Assembly: GCF_001541345.2 (NCBI RefSeq)
Contig: NZ_LMVL02000002.1
Coordinates: 1-64,000 of the forward strand
Source of the DNA: Gillisella vitis
GTDB taxonomy: Bacteria > Pseudomonadota > Alphaproteobacteria > Rhizobiales > Rhizobiaceae
Direction of reading: 5' to 3'
Length of the DNA stretch: 64,000 nucleotides
Shown here: piece by piece, positions 37,232 through 45,433 of the stretch
How positions within the stretch are numbered: the stretch's first letter is position 1
Layout: each line of letters opens with the position of its first letter
Notes under the pieces: model-generated
Database searches by the model: none
What the model was told of the DNA's origin: nothing
Seen by the model: only the letters and a program-made list of their open reading frames with translations
Made by a program: the position numbers and the translations under genes

Positions 37232-39130
37232 ATGTCCGATCTGGAACCCACAGCACAAGCTGCTCCCGCGTCCGGCCAAGCCTCCGGTGCTTACCGGGTT
37301 CTGGCGCGCAAATATCGCCCCAAGGATTTTACGGACCTGATGGTCGGCCAGGAGCCGATGGTCCGCACGCTCACCAATGCCTTCGAAACAGGCCGGATTG
37401 CCCAAGCCTATATGCTGACCGGCGTACGCGGGGTCGGCAAGACCACGACCGCCCGCATTCTCGCCCGTGCCTTGAACTACAAGACCACTGAGATCGACCG
37501 CCCGACCATCGACCTGAAAATCCCCGGCGAGCATTGTCAGGCGATCATGGAAGGCCGACATGTCGATGTGATCGAGATGGATGCGGCCTCCCATACCGGT
37601 ATCGACGACATCAGGGAAATTATCGAGCAGGTGCGCTACCGCCCGGTATCGGCCCGTTACAAGGTCTATATTATCGACGAAGTGCATATGCTCTCCACCG
37701 CTGCCTTCAACGGTTTGTTGAAGACGCTGGAAGAGCCGCCGGAACATGTGAAGTTTATCTTCGCCACCACTGAAATCCGCAAGGTGCCGATCACGGTGCT
37801 GTCACGCTGTCAGCGCTTCGATCTGCGCCGCATCAGCGCCGGGGATCTCGTCGGGCTGTTTTCCACCATTCTCTCCAAGGAAAATATCGAGGCGGAAGAC
37901 GAGGCGCTGGCGATGATCGCCCGTGCCGCCGAAGGCTCGGCCCGCGACGGACTTTCCTTGCTCGATCAGGCCATTGCCCATGGGGCAGGGCGGGTCGAAG
38001 CAGATGCCGTGCGTGGGATGCTGGGTCTGGCAGACCGCGCCCGTGTCGTCGATCTGTTTGGCCATATCGTGCTTGGCGATGTCGCCGCGGCTCTTTCGGA
38101 ATTCAACAGCCAGTATGAAGCGGGTGCCAGCCCGAGCGTGGTGCTGACCGATCTTGCCGATTTCACCCATCTGGTGACACGGCTAAAATATGTGCCCAAT
38201 GGCGCCAATGACCCATCGCTGAGTGAAGTCGAGCGGGTGCGAGGGGGGGATTACGCCGAAAGCGTTGCTGTCACCACGCTGTCGCGCATCTGGCAAATGT
38301 TGCTCAAGGGCATTCCCGAGGTGGAAAACGCCTCCCGCCAGGCCGGTGCAGCCGAAATGGTGCTGATCCGGCTGGCCCATGCCGCCCATCTGCCGTCGCC
38401 GGAAGAAGCGGCGCGCCGCCTGCTGGACATGGCACATGATGGCGGTGGTGCGCCGCAGGGGACCAGTCCCAGAGGCGGTAATGGTGGCGGGGGCGCATCG
38501 GCCAGCTATGGCGGGCAGGCGGTGGCGCGGGCATCAGGCGATCCGGCCCCACGTGCATTAGGCCAACCACAGCCGACCGCGCATTTGCAGGTGGTTCCCA
38601 AGGCATCGCCGTCGCCGGACATTGCCGCTCGCCCGGACGTAAAGCCTGACATTCAGCCGGATGTACCAGAGCCCAAGGTTCCCGTTCGGTCGCTGGATGA
38701 CATCGTCAATCTCTGTACCGCAAACCGCGATCCGAAGCTGAAAGCCTTGACCCGCGCCTATGTGCGGCTGGTCAAGCTGGAAAATGGCCGGCTGGAAATC
38801 AACCTGCCGCCGGAGGCGCCGAAATCGCTGGTGGGCGATCTGCAAAAGCGGCTGGAGGAATGGACTGATATCCGCTGGATGGTGATCCTCAGCCGAGAGC
38901 CGGGGGCAAAGACCCTGGCCGAGCAGGAAAAGAGTGATCACGAAGCGCGGATGACCGATGCAGCCGCCGATCCGGATGTGATGGCGATCCTGTCGCGCTT
39001 TCCCGGCGCGAAAATCACCGACGTGCGCATCCGCACCGTCGCCGAGGAAGAAGACGAGGCCCTGCCGCCGCCAGCGGCGGCTGAATCCGCCGAGGGCGAT
39101 ATCCTTCCCGGAGATGATATCGAGTTTTAG
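37232..39130 (+). CDS. dnaX: DNA polymerase III subunits gamma/tau
   Basis: 632 residues: an AAA+ clamp-loader ATPase with Walker A GVRGVGKTTTARILAR, Walker B VYIIDEVHML, sensor 1 FIFATTEIRKVP, domain III to about residue 385, a Gly/Pro/Ala-rich linker (about 400-470) and the tau C-terminal domain. The four-cysteine zinc module usual after Walker A is reduced to one cysteine (GEHCQAIMEGRH), a loss I associate with the rhizobial proteins. ATG 37232 is chosen because the longer frame would run through the SRP RNA. Confidence 0.95.
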   Translation: MSDLEPTAQAAPASGQASGAYRVLARKYRPKDFTDLMVGQEPMVRTLTNAFETGRIAQAYMLTGVRGVGKTTTARILARALNYKTTEIDRPTIDLKIPGEHCQAIMEGRHVDVIEMDAASHTGIDDIREIIEQVRYRPVSARYKVYIIDEVHMLSTAAFNGLLKTLEEPPEHVKFIFATTEIRKVPITVLSRCQRFDLRRISAGDLVGLFSTILSKENIEAEDEALAMIARAAEGSARDGLSLLDQAIAHGAGRVEADAVRGMLGLADRARVVDLFGHIVLGDVAAALSEFNSQYEAGASPSVVLTDLADFTHLVTRLKYVPNGANDPSLSEVERVRGGDYAESVAVTTLSRIWQMLLKGIPEVENASRQAGAAEMVLIRLAHAAHLPSPEEAARRLLDMAHDGGGAPQGTSPRGGNGGGGASASYGGQAVARASGDPAPRALGQPQPTAHLQVVPKASPSPDIAARPDVKPDIQPDVPEPKVPVRSLDDIVNLCTANRDPKLKALTRAYVRLVKLENGRLEINLPPEAPKSLVGDLQKRLEEWTDIRWMVILSREPGAKTLAEQEKSDHEARMTDAAADPDVMAILSRFPGAKITDVRIRTVAEEEDEALPPPAAAESAEGDILPGDDIEF

Positions 39131-39227
39131 AGTTTAGCCGGCTTATGATTTGTCGAGGAGGCGTGAAATCGCGGCCGTCTGACAATTGAAGCCAAGAACA
39201 ACGGACAATATAAAGGAGGCAGGTCAT

Positions 39228-39551
39228 ATGCGCGACATCATGGGCATGATGGGCAAGGTCAAGGAAATGCAGGCCAAGATGGAGAAGATGCAGGAGGAGA
39301 TTGCATCGCTTCAGGTCGAAGGCAAATCCGGTGGCGGATTGGTGACTGTGACGATGACCGGCAAGGGTGAGTTGAAGGGCTTGAAGATCGATCCGTCGCT
39401 TTTCAAGGAAGACGACGTGGAAATCCTCGAAGACCTGATCGTCGCCGCTCATAAGGACGCCAAGGACAAGGCCGAGGCCATCGCTGCTGAAAAGACCAAG
39501 GACATGACCGCCGGTCTGCCGATCCCGCCCGGTTTCAAGCTACCGTTTTAA
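39228..39551 (+). CDS. ybaB: YbaB/EbfC nucleoid-associated protein
   Basis: 107 residues: a Met-rich N-terminal helix ([20 protein letters not shown]), the central [20 protein letters not shown] strand block and a C-terminal helix. It forms DNA-binding dimers. AAAGGAGG precedes ATG 39228. It lies 97 bp after dnaX; recR, which usually follows in related genomes, is not here. Confidence 0.92.
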   Translation: MRDIMGMMGKVKEMQAKMEKMQEEIASLQVEGKSGGGLVTVTMTGKGELKGLKIDPSLFKEDDVEILEDLIVAAHKDAKDKAEAIAAEKTKDMTAGLPIPPGFKLPF

Positions 39552-39573
39552 TCCGCTCGAAAAACTGTACTGA

Positions 39574-39604
39574 GAAAAGGGGCGGGGTCATTCCTCGCCT
39601 TTTT
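39574..39604 (+). terminator. terminator after ybaB
   Basis: GGCGGGG and CCTCGCC pair (one G-U) around a TCATT loop, followed by TTTTT. It overlaps the stop of the convergent SelT/W-like gene. Confidence 0.6.
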
Positions 39605-39911
39605 CCGTCTTGCCATGAACGCGGTCTGTATGGCCGAGATCTCTGCCGGGTTCGATGATATCGCGGACCCGCTGTTTCAGTTCCTTCGGCCCTGGAAAAC
39701 CGCCATCGCGCTTGCGCTCCCAGATCAGGTCGCCATTGACGCGGATCTCGAAATTGCCGCCGGTGCCGGGAATCAGACCCACTTCGCCCAAGCTGTCAGC
39801 AAAGGTTTGCAAGAGCTCCTGCGCCATCCAGGCAGCGCGCAGCAGCCAATTGCATTGCGTGCAGTAGAGAATGGTGATTTTCGGCTTATTGGTCTCAGAT
39901 TCAATGGTCAT
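39588..39911 (-). CDS. SelT/SelW/SelH-type Rdx protein
   Basis: 107 residues with a thioredoxin-like fold. The redox motif is CTQC near the N-terminus (ILYCTQCNWLLRAAWMAQEL), and GTGGNFEIRVNGDLIWERK is the family's central block, followed by FPGPKELKQRVRD. Bacterial members use Cys in place of selenocysteine. Its role is in thiol redox chemistry; the partner is unknown. ATG 39911 was chosen to begin just before the core fold. It is convergent with ybaB. Confidence 0.88.
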   Translation of the reverse strand: MTIESETNKPKITILYCTQCNWLLRAAWMAQELLQTFADSLGEVGLIPGTGGNFEIRVNGDLIWERKRDGGFPGPKELKQRVRDIIEPGRDLGHTDRVHGKTEKGEE

Positions 39912-40079
39912 GGGGCAAAGTCTCAGTTTTCGGCACAGGTCGGGAGTGTATAAGATCAATATAAGCGAAATTGAATTTGGACGTTTATCGGTGTAGGCTA
40001 GGCTGTGACAGTCCTAGAGTTTGTATTAACAAGAGTGGAAGCCCTAGGGGAATGTGCAGCACTGGCTTGGGAGGGCAGA

Positions 40080-40268
40080 ATGTACAAATTTGAAGTCTAT
40101 AAAGACAAGGCAGGCGAATTCCGGTTTCGGTTCAAGGCGTCGAATGGCGAAACAATGTTCAGTTCTGAAGGCTACAAGGCCAAAGCCTCGGTGATGAACG
40201 CGATTGCCTCCATTCAGAAAAATGCGCCTGAGGCAAAGATCGAAGACCAGACCACGGCAACTGTCTGA
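40080..40268 (+). CDS. DUF1508 (YegP-like) protein
   Basis: 62 residues with one DUF1508 unit (KFEVYKDKAGEFRFRFKASN, then SSEGYKAKASVMNAIASIQK). The fold is a small alpha/beta domain of unknown function, usually found as one or two copies. GGGAGGG precedes ATG 40080. It is monocistronic. Confidence 0.88.
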   Translation: MYKFEVYKDKAGEFRFRFKASNGETMFSSEGYKAKASVMNAIASIQKNAPEAKIEDQTTATV

Positions 40269-40317
40269 TAAGGCATGATCGGCGTGGCCAAATTGCCTCG
40301 CCGATTTGCCCAGGCTT

Positions 40318-40842
40318 TTATAGAGAGCCCACGCGCTTGTAGAAGATCGTCGTATCGCAGAAACGACCGTCGGGAAACAATGCATAATCCGGCAGGACAC
40401 CGGCCCGCGTCCAGCCGAGCTTCTCGTAAATAGCTTCTGCCGGTTCGCCGGTCGCTGTATCCAGTACAATCAATGTCTTACCTGCACGGGTGGCCTGAAG
40501 CTGTGCCGCCTCCATCAGTTGGCGCGCGAGACCAAGTCCACGGGCGCTGCGATGCACCAGCAATTTCTTGAGATCGGCGCGATGTGGCTGGTTGGGCGGC
40601 TGTTTGAGGCCGATCTGTACCGTGCCCACCAGACGGCCCTGATGTTCTGCCACCAGCAGCAGGATCTCCCCTGCCTCGACCGCTTTGGCAACGCCTTCCC
40701 AGAAAGGCCGGGCGCTCTCAAGGTCGAAGGGCAACATGAAGCCCACCGATGCGCCGCCATTGACGCAATCGCAGAGAATTTCACAGAGGTCGGGTATCGC
40801 TTCACGGGCGTCAGAGGCGTTCAGCAGCCGAATTGCAGACAT
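40318..40842 (-). CDS. GNAT-family N-acetyltransferase
   Basis: 174 residues. The acetyl-CoA-binding segment is KKLLVHRSARGLGLARQLME (R-x-x-G-x-G/A), preceded by strands including LLLVAEHQGRLVGTVQIGL and followed by LDTATGEPAEAIYEKLGW. The substrate is unknown. ATG 40842 with AAAGGA upstream is chosen. It starts 16 bp after the XRE-cupin gene and is probably cotranscribed with it. Confidence 0.88.
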   Translation of the reverse strand: MSAIRLLNASDAREAIPDLCEILCDCVNGGASVGFMLPFDLESARPFWEGVAKAVEAGEILLLVAEHQGRLVGTVQIGLKQPPNQPHRADLKKLLVHRSARGLGLARQLMEAAQLQATRAGKTLIVLDTATGEPAEAIYEKLGWTRAGVLPDYALFPDGRFCDTTIFYKRVGSL

Positions 40843-40858
40843 GGTCATTTCCTTTGAA

Positions 40859-41443
40859 TCAGTGGCCAAGATCGATGATCACGCCGTAGCGGGCAGGGCG
40901 GTCCGTGGGGTTATGGAAGGCGTGAACCTCGCCGATATCCATATAAAGACAGTCGCCCGGCTCCAGCCGATGCACGGTATCGCAGACGGTCAACTCGATG
41001 CTGCCTTCGAACAGCCAGACATGTTGCCATTGCCTGCCGCTGGGATGGGGGCTGGGGGGTTGGGCTGAAAATTGGACAAGCGCGCCCGGCGGCAGTTCCA
41101 CCTCCACCACATCGACCCGCGCACCGGTGCCGGGTGCTGAAACGGCGCGGCGGATATAGCCGGTTTCGGGGTCGCGCCACACCGGCTGGTCGGCGCGGCG
41201 CATCAGCGGTGAGCCATGATCTGGTTCGGCAAAAAACACTGAAAGCGATTGACCCAGCGCCGAGCATAGCCGGGCCAACAGGGTGGCGGTCGGGCTGGCT
41301 TCGGCGCGCTCGATACGGGAAATCATGGCCCGGCTGACGCCGGAGACATCCGCTAACTGGTCGAGCGTCAGACCGCGTTCGGTGCGGATCGCTTTCAGCC
41401 TTGCGGCAATGGAGAGAGTGAGACTATCGGGTGTATTTTCCAT
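40859..41443 (-). CDS. XRE-family regulator with cupin domain
   Basis: 194 residues. The N-terminal HTH is LKAIRTERGLTLDQLADVSG through SRAMISRIERAEASP. The C-terminal single cupin (about 105-190) ends GDCLYMDIGEVHAFHN and senses a small ligand. This is the PuuR-like architecture. It probably represses itself and the GNAT gene downstream. ATG 41443 lies beside the inverted repeat at 41446-41468. The longer reading upstream into the ftsZ region is not supported. Confidence 0.88.
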   Translation of the reverse strand: MENTPDSLTLSIAARLKAIRTERGLTLDQLADVSGVSRAMISRIERAEASPTATLLARLCSALGQSLSVFFAEPDHGSPLMRRADQPVWRDPETGYIRRAVSAPGTGARVDVVEVELPPGALVQFSAQPPSPHPSGRQWQHVWLFEGSIELTVCDTVHRLEPGDCLYMDIGEVHAFHNPTDRPARYGVIIDLGH

Positions 41444-41445
41444 GA

Positions 41446-41468
41446 TATAAGAAATATAGTATCTTATA
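41446..41468. promoter_or_regulatory. operator-like inverted repeat before the XRE-cupin gene
   Basis: TATAAGA and TCTTATA are perfect inverted arms separated by nine bases, ending two bases before the regulator's ATG. This suits autorepression. The divergent ftsZ homologue starts 160 bp away. Confidence 0.5.
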
Positions 41469-41627
41469 GTGGAGTCAATAGCCTTTCTGGCACAGCTCTC
41501 GTCAGCAAAATCACCTTTTATCAACAAGCCTCTTGCATGTCGCCCAACTCCCGGCCTTTTTCGCGTGCCAAGAGAGCGTATGATTCGCACGACAGGACGA
41601 GTCGAGCACAACCCCAAGGAGACAGAC

Positions 41628-42614
41628 GTGATTGAGATCAGAAAACCGCAAATCGAGGAAATGCGGCCGAAGATTACCGTCATCGGGGTTGGTGGTGGGG
41701 GCGGCAATGCCGTCAACAACATGATCAACGAAGGCCTGCAAGGCGTCGATTTCATTGCCGCCAATACCGATGCCCAGGCGCTGACCATGTCGAGAGCCCC
41801 GCGCCTCATTCAGCTTGGTGCTGAAATGACCGAGGGTCTCGGCGCCGGTTCGGTGCCGGAAACCGGACGGATGGCTGCCGAAGAATCCCTGCATGAAGTG
41901 ATGGATCACCTGGCTGGCACCCATATGTGCTTCGTCACCGCCGGTATGGGCGGCGGCACGGGGACAGGTGCAGCGCCGGTGATTGCGCGTGCGGCCCGCG
42001 AGGCCGGTATTCTGACAGTCGGCGTTGTCACCAAGCCTTTCAGCTTTGAAGGCCGCCGCCGGATGCAGGCTGCCGAAGAAGGCATCGAGCGGCTGCGCGA
42101 AGCCGCCGATACCGTGATCGTCATCCCCAACCAGAACCTGTTTCGCATTGCCGATGCCAAGACCACCTTTGCCGACGCTTTTGTGATTGCCGATAAGGTG
42201 CTGTTTTCGGGCGTGTCCTGCATTACCGATCTGATCGTCAAGGAAGGCCTGATCAATCTGGACTTCGCCGACGTGAAATCCGTCATGAAGGGCATGGGCC
42301 GGGCGATGATGGGCACCGGCGAGGCGACCGGCGACAGCCGCGCCATGAAGGCGGCGGAGGCGGCGATTGCCAATCCGCTGCTGGATGAAGTGTCGATGCG
42401 CGGCGCACGCGGCGTGCTGATCTCGATTTCCGGCGGCATGGACATGACGCTGTTCGAGGTCGACGAAGCCGCCACCCGCATCCGCGACGAGGTCTATGAC
42501 GAGGCCGATATCGTCGTCGGCGCGATCTTCGACAAGGAACTGGACGGCACGTTCAGAGTGTCGGTGGTCGCAACCGGGCTTGGCGAAGAGGGCGACCATC
42601 AGCAAGCACGCTGA
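41628..42614 (+). CDS. ftsZ2: short FtsZ homologue (FtsZ2-like)
   Basis: 328 residues covering only the tubulin-like GTPase core. The G-box [10 protein letters not shown], the N-terminal [14 protein letters not shown] and the T7 loop [11 protein letters not shown] are intact, so it should bind and hydrolyse GTP. It ends soon after the core ([11 protein letters not shown]), lacking the linker and the conserved C-terminal peptide that binds FtsA and other partners. This matches the second, shorter FtsZ reported in Sinorhizobium meliloti. GTG 41628 with AAGGAGACAGAC upstream is chosen; the longer frame to 41469 is unlikely. It is not in a dcw cluster. Confidence 0.88.
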   Translation: MIEIRKPQIEEMRPKITVIGVGGGGGNAVNNMINEGLQGVDFIAANTDAQALTMSRAPRLIQLGAEMTEGLGAGSVPETGRMAAEESLHEVMDHLAGTHMCFVTAGMGGGTGTGAAPVIARAAREAGILTVGVVTKPFSFEGRRRMQAAEEGIERLREAADTVIVIPNQNLFRIADAKTTFADAFVIADKVLFSGVSCITDLIVKEGLINLDFADVKSVMKGMGRAMMGTGEATGDSRAMKAAEAAIANPLLDEVSMRGARGVLISISGGMDMTLFEVDEAATRIRDEVYDEADIVVGAIFDKELDGTFRVSVVATGLGEEGDHQQAR

Positions 42615-42700
42615 TTTAGCCCGGCTTTGTCAAAATTATCCTTCAAATGCCCCGCATTTCCGCTTTGCGGCATGCGGGCGCGCTGCTATATGCGCAGGCC

Positions 42701-44524
42701 ATGAGCACACAGAACCGCACGCCTCTCGACCATATCCGCAACTTTTCCATCGTCGCCCATATCGACCATGGAAAATCGACGCTGGCCGACCGCCTGATCC
42801 AGACCACCGGTGGCCTGGCGGAGCGTGATATGTCGGAGCAGGTGCTCGATAGCATGGACATCGAACGTGAACGCGGTATCACCATCAAGGCGCAGACCGT
42901 GCGCCTGCACTACAAGGCTAATGATGGTGAAACCTATGTGCTGAACCTGATCGACACCCCCGGCCATGTCGACTTCGCCTATGAAGTTTCGCGGTCGCTG
43001 TCGGCCTGCGAAGGTTCGCTGCTGGTGGTGGATGCGTCCCAGGGCGTCGAGGCGCAGACGCTGGCCAATGTCTATCAGGCCATCGACAATAATCATGAGA
43101 TCGTCACCGTTCTCAACAAGATCGACCTGCCTGCCGCCGAACCGGACCGCATCAAGGAACAGATCGAGGAAGTCATCGGCATTGATGCCTCCGAGGCCGT
43201 GCTGATTTCCGCCAAGACCGGGCTTGGCATTCCCGATGTGCTGGAAGCCATTGTCAAACATTTGCCAGCGCCGAAAAGTGAGCTTGGCGACAAAGGCCCG
43301 CTGAAAGCACTACTGGTCGATAGCTGGTATGATACCTATCTGGGCGTTATGGTTCTGGTGCGCGTCATCGACGGTGTTTTGACCAAGGGTCAGACTATCA
43401 GGATGATGGGCACGGACGCGAAATATCAGGTGGAGCGTGTCGGCGTTTTGACGCCGAAAATGCTGGCCGTCGACAGTCTTGGTCCCGGCGAAATCGGGTT
43501 TTTCACCGGTTCGATCAAGGAAGTGGCCGATACCCGCGTCGGCGATACCATCACGGAAGACAAGCGCCCGACAGCCACCATGCTGCCCGGTTTCAAGCCT
43601 GCCCAGCCTGTGGTGTTCTGTGGGCTCTTTCCAGTCGATGCAGCAGATTTTGAAGATCTGCGTTCAGCGATGGGCAAACTTCGTCTCAATGACGCGAGCT
43701 TTTCGTTTGAAATGGAAAGTTCGGCAGCGCTGGGCTTCGGTTTCCGCTGCGGCTTCCTGGGCTTGCTGCATCTGGAAATCATTCAGGAGCGGCTGGAGCG
43801 TGAGTTCGACCTTGACCTGATCGCCACGGCGCCTTCGGTTGTCTACAAGCTGTTCATGACCGATGGCAGCGAGCGTGAATTGCACAACCCGGCGGACATG
43901 CCGGATGTGGTGCGAATCTCGGAAATACACGAACCGTGGATCAAGGCGACGATCTTGACGCCGGATGACTATCTCGGCGGCATCCTCAAGCTCTGCCAGG
44001 ACCGTCGTGGTGTGCAAACCGAGCTGACCTATGTCGGCAAACGCGCCATGCTGACCTATGAACTGCCGCTCAATGAAGTGGTGTTTGATTTCTACGACCG
44101 ATTGAAGTCGATCTCCAAGGGCTATGCCTCGTTCGACTATCACCTGGACGCTTATCGCGAAGGCAACTTGGTCAAGATGTCGATCATGGTCAACGGCGAG
44201 CCTGTCGATGCTCTGTCGATGCTGGTGCATCGCTCGGCAGCGGAAAAGCGCGGTCGCGACATGTGCGAAAAGCTGAAGGATCTTATCCCGCGGCACATGT
44301 TCAAGATCCCGATCCAGGCTGCCATCGGCGGCAATGTGATCGCGCGCGAGACCATTTCAGCAATGCGCAAGGACGTGACCGCCAAGTGCTACGGCGGCGA
44401 TGCCAGCCGCAAGCGCAAGCTGCTGGACAAGCAGAAAGCCGGTAAGAAGCGGATGCGCCAGTTCGGCAAGGTCGAAATCCCGCAGGAAGCCTTTATCGCT
44501 GCCCTGAAGATGAGCGACGAATAA
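42701..44524 (+). CDS. lepA: elongation factor 4
   Basis: A 607-residue translational GTPase. G1 is [14 protein letters not shown]2 is in [14 protein letters not shown]3 is DTPGHVDF and G4 is NKID. The LepA-specific C-terminal domain runs from [15 protein letters not shown] to [19 protein letters not shown]. It back-translocates or rescues stalled ribosomes. ATG 42701 fits the family start although the ribosome site (GCAGG) is weak; an upstream in-frame start lies at 42647. Confidence 0.95.
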   Translation: MSTQNRTPLDHIRNFSIVAHIDHGKSTLADRLIQTTGGLAERDMSEQVLDSMDIERERGITIKAQTVRLHYKANDGETYVLNLIDTPGHVDFAYEVSRSLSACEGSLLVVDASQGVEAQTLANVYQAIDNNHEIVTVLNKIDLPAAEPDRIKEQIEEVIGIDASEAVLISAKTGLGIPDVLEAIVKHLPAPKSELGDKGPLKALLVDSWYDTYLGVMVLVRVIDGVLTKGQTIRMMGTDAKYQVERVGVLTPKMLAVDSLGPGEIGFFTGSIKEVADTRVGDTITEDKRPTATMLPGFKPAQPVVFCGLFPVDAADFEDLRSAMGKLRLNDASFSFEMESSAALGFGFRCGFLGLLHLEIIQERLEREFDLDLIATAPSVVYKLFMTDGSERELHNPADMPDVVRISEIHEPWIKATILTPDDYLGGILKLCQDRRGVQTELTYVGKRAMLTYELPLNEVVFDFYDRLKSISKGYASFDYHLDAYREGNLVKMSIMVNGEPVDALSMLVHRSAAEKRGRDMCEKLKDLIPRHMFKIPIQAAIGGNVIARETISAMRKDVTAKCYGGDASRKRKLLDKQKAGKKRMRQFGKVEIPQEAFIAALKMSDE

Positions 44525-44548
44525 CCGGTCAAATAGACAGGGTTCAAT

Positions 44549-44584
44549 AAAAAGGCGGAAAACCGGGAGGTTTTCCGCCTTTTT
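44549..44584. terminator. perfect 16-bp terminator hairpin after lepA
   Basis: AAAAAGGCGGAAAACC and GGTTTTCCGCCTTTTT pair perfectly around GGGA. It serves lepA and probably also the convergent RNase D gene. Confidence 0.93.
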
Positions 44585-44603
44585 CGATCACGATGATGCC
44601 AGT

Positions 44604-45230
44604 TCAGCTATGGGCGAAAATATCGGTCTCTTCCCAGCCGAGCAGGTCGAGCTTGGCGCGGGTGGGCAGGAACTCGAAGCAGGCGGTGGCGTGGTCCATG
44701 CGGCCATCACGCACCAGACGGGCGGTCAGCTTGTCACGCAGCGCATGCAGATAGAGCACGTCGGAAGCGGCATATTCGAGCTGCGCCGGAGAAAGCGTTT
44801 CCGCTGCCCAGTCCGAGGATTGCTGGGCCTTGGACACATCCACATCCAGCATTTCCTTGAGATTGTCCTTCAGTCCGTGCCGGTCGGTATAGGTGCGCGA
44901 CAGGCGCGAGGCGATCTTGGTGCAGAACACCGGCGTTGTGGTCACGCCAAACGTATGAAACAGCACGGCGATGTCGAACCGGCCATAATGGAAGATTTTT
45001 TCCCGGGTCGGGTCTTCCAGCAGGGCGGTCAGATTGGGGGCCTGGCGCTGGCCCGCTGCAATCCGGATGACGTCGGCAGTGCCGTCACCCGGCGAAAGCT
45101 GCACCACGCAGAGCCGGTCTCGGCGGGGGATAAGCCCCAGCGTTTCGGTGTCGATGGCGATGGCGCGGGTGTAGCGCGCCGCATCTTCGCTGCTGATATC
45201 GCCTTCATGGTAGCGAATGGTGGAAGCCAT
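44604..45230 (-). CDS. rnd: ribonuclease D (exonuclease domain only)
   Basis: A 208-residue DEDDy 3'-5' exonuclease. Exo I is AIDTETLGL (Asp27, Glu29), Exo II is HYGRFDIAVL and Exo III is YAASDVLYLHAL. It lacks the C-terminal HRDC domains of enteric RNase D, as is usual for the short alpha-proteobacterial form. It trims RNA 3' ends. GGAGACAGGC precedes ATG 45230. A palindromic repeat lies just upstream. Confidence 0.88.
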   Translation of the reverse strand: MASTIRYHEGDISSEDAARYTRAIAIDTETLGLIPRRDRLCVVQLSPGDGTADVIRIAAGQRQAPNLTALLEDPTREKIFHYGRFDIAVLFHTFGVTTTPVFCTKIASRLSRTYTDRHGLKDNLKEMLDVDVSKAQQSSDWAAETLSPAQLEYAASDVLYLHALRDKLTARLVRDGRMDHATACFEFLPTRAKLDLLGWEETDIFAHS

Positions 45231-45268
45231 GCCTGTCTCCTGCTGTCTCTTTGGTCTTTGTGCGGCCT

Positions 45269-45380
45269 ACTGCATAATTCCTTAAATCGGAATCGATTTA
45301 AGGAGAAAATTATGCAGCAGATATAAAGCGCTACAGCGAACCTTTGTGCGCCATATATGGCGCACGGCGCTGTATAGCGG
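45269..45380 (-). repeat. rhizobial palindromic repeat, copy C (complete, bipartite)
   Basis: Two palindromes in tandem. The first (45269-45321) has ACTGCATAATTCCTTAAATC paired with GATTTAAGGAGAAAATTATG, then CAGC. The second (45328-45380) has CGCTACAGCG and CGCTGTATAGCG outer arms around a perfect 20-bp palindrome, GTGCGCCATATATGGCGCAC (45346-45365). It lies between the RNase D and sulfatase-family genes, in reverse orientation to copies B, D and E. Confidence 0.85.
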
Positions 45381-45433
45381 AAACAGCCGTGCAGCGATAC
45401 CGAATATCAAGCACGGTTCTTGAAATCATGATT

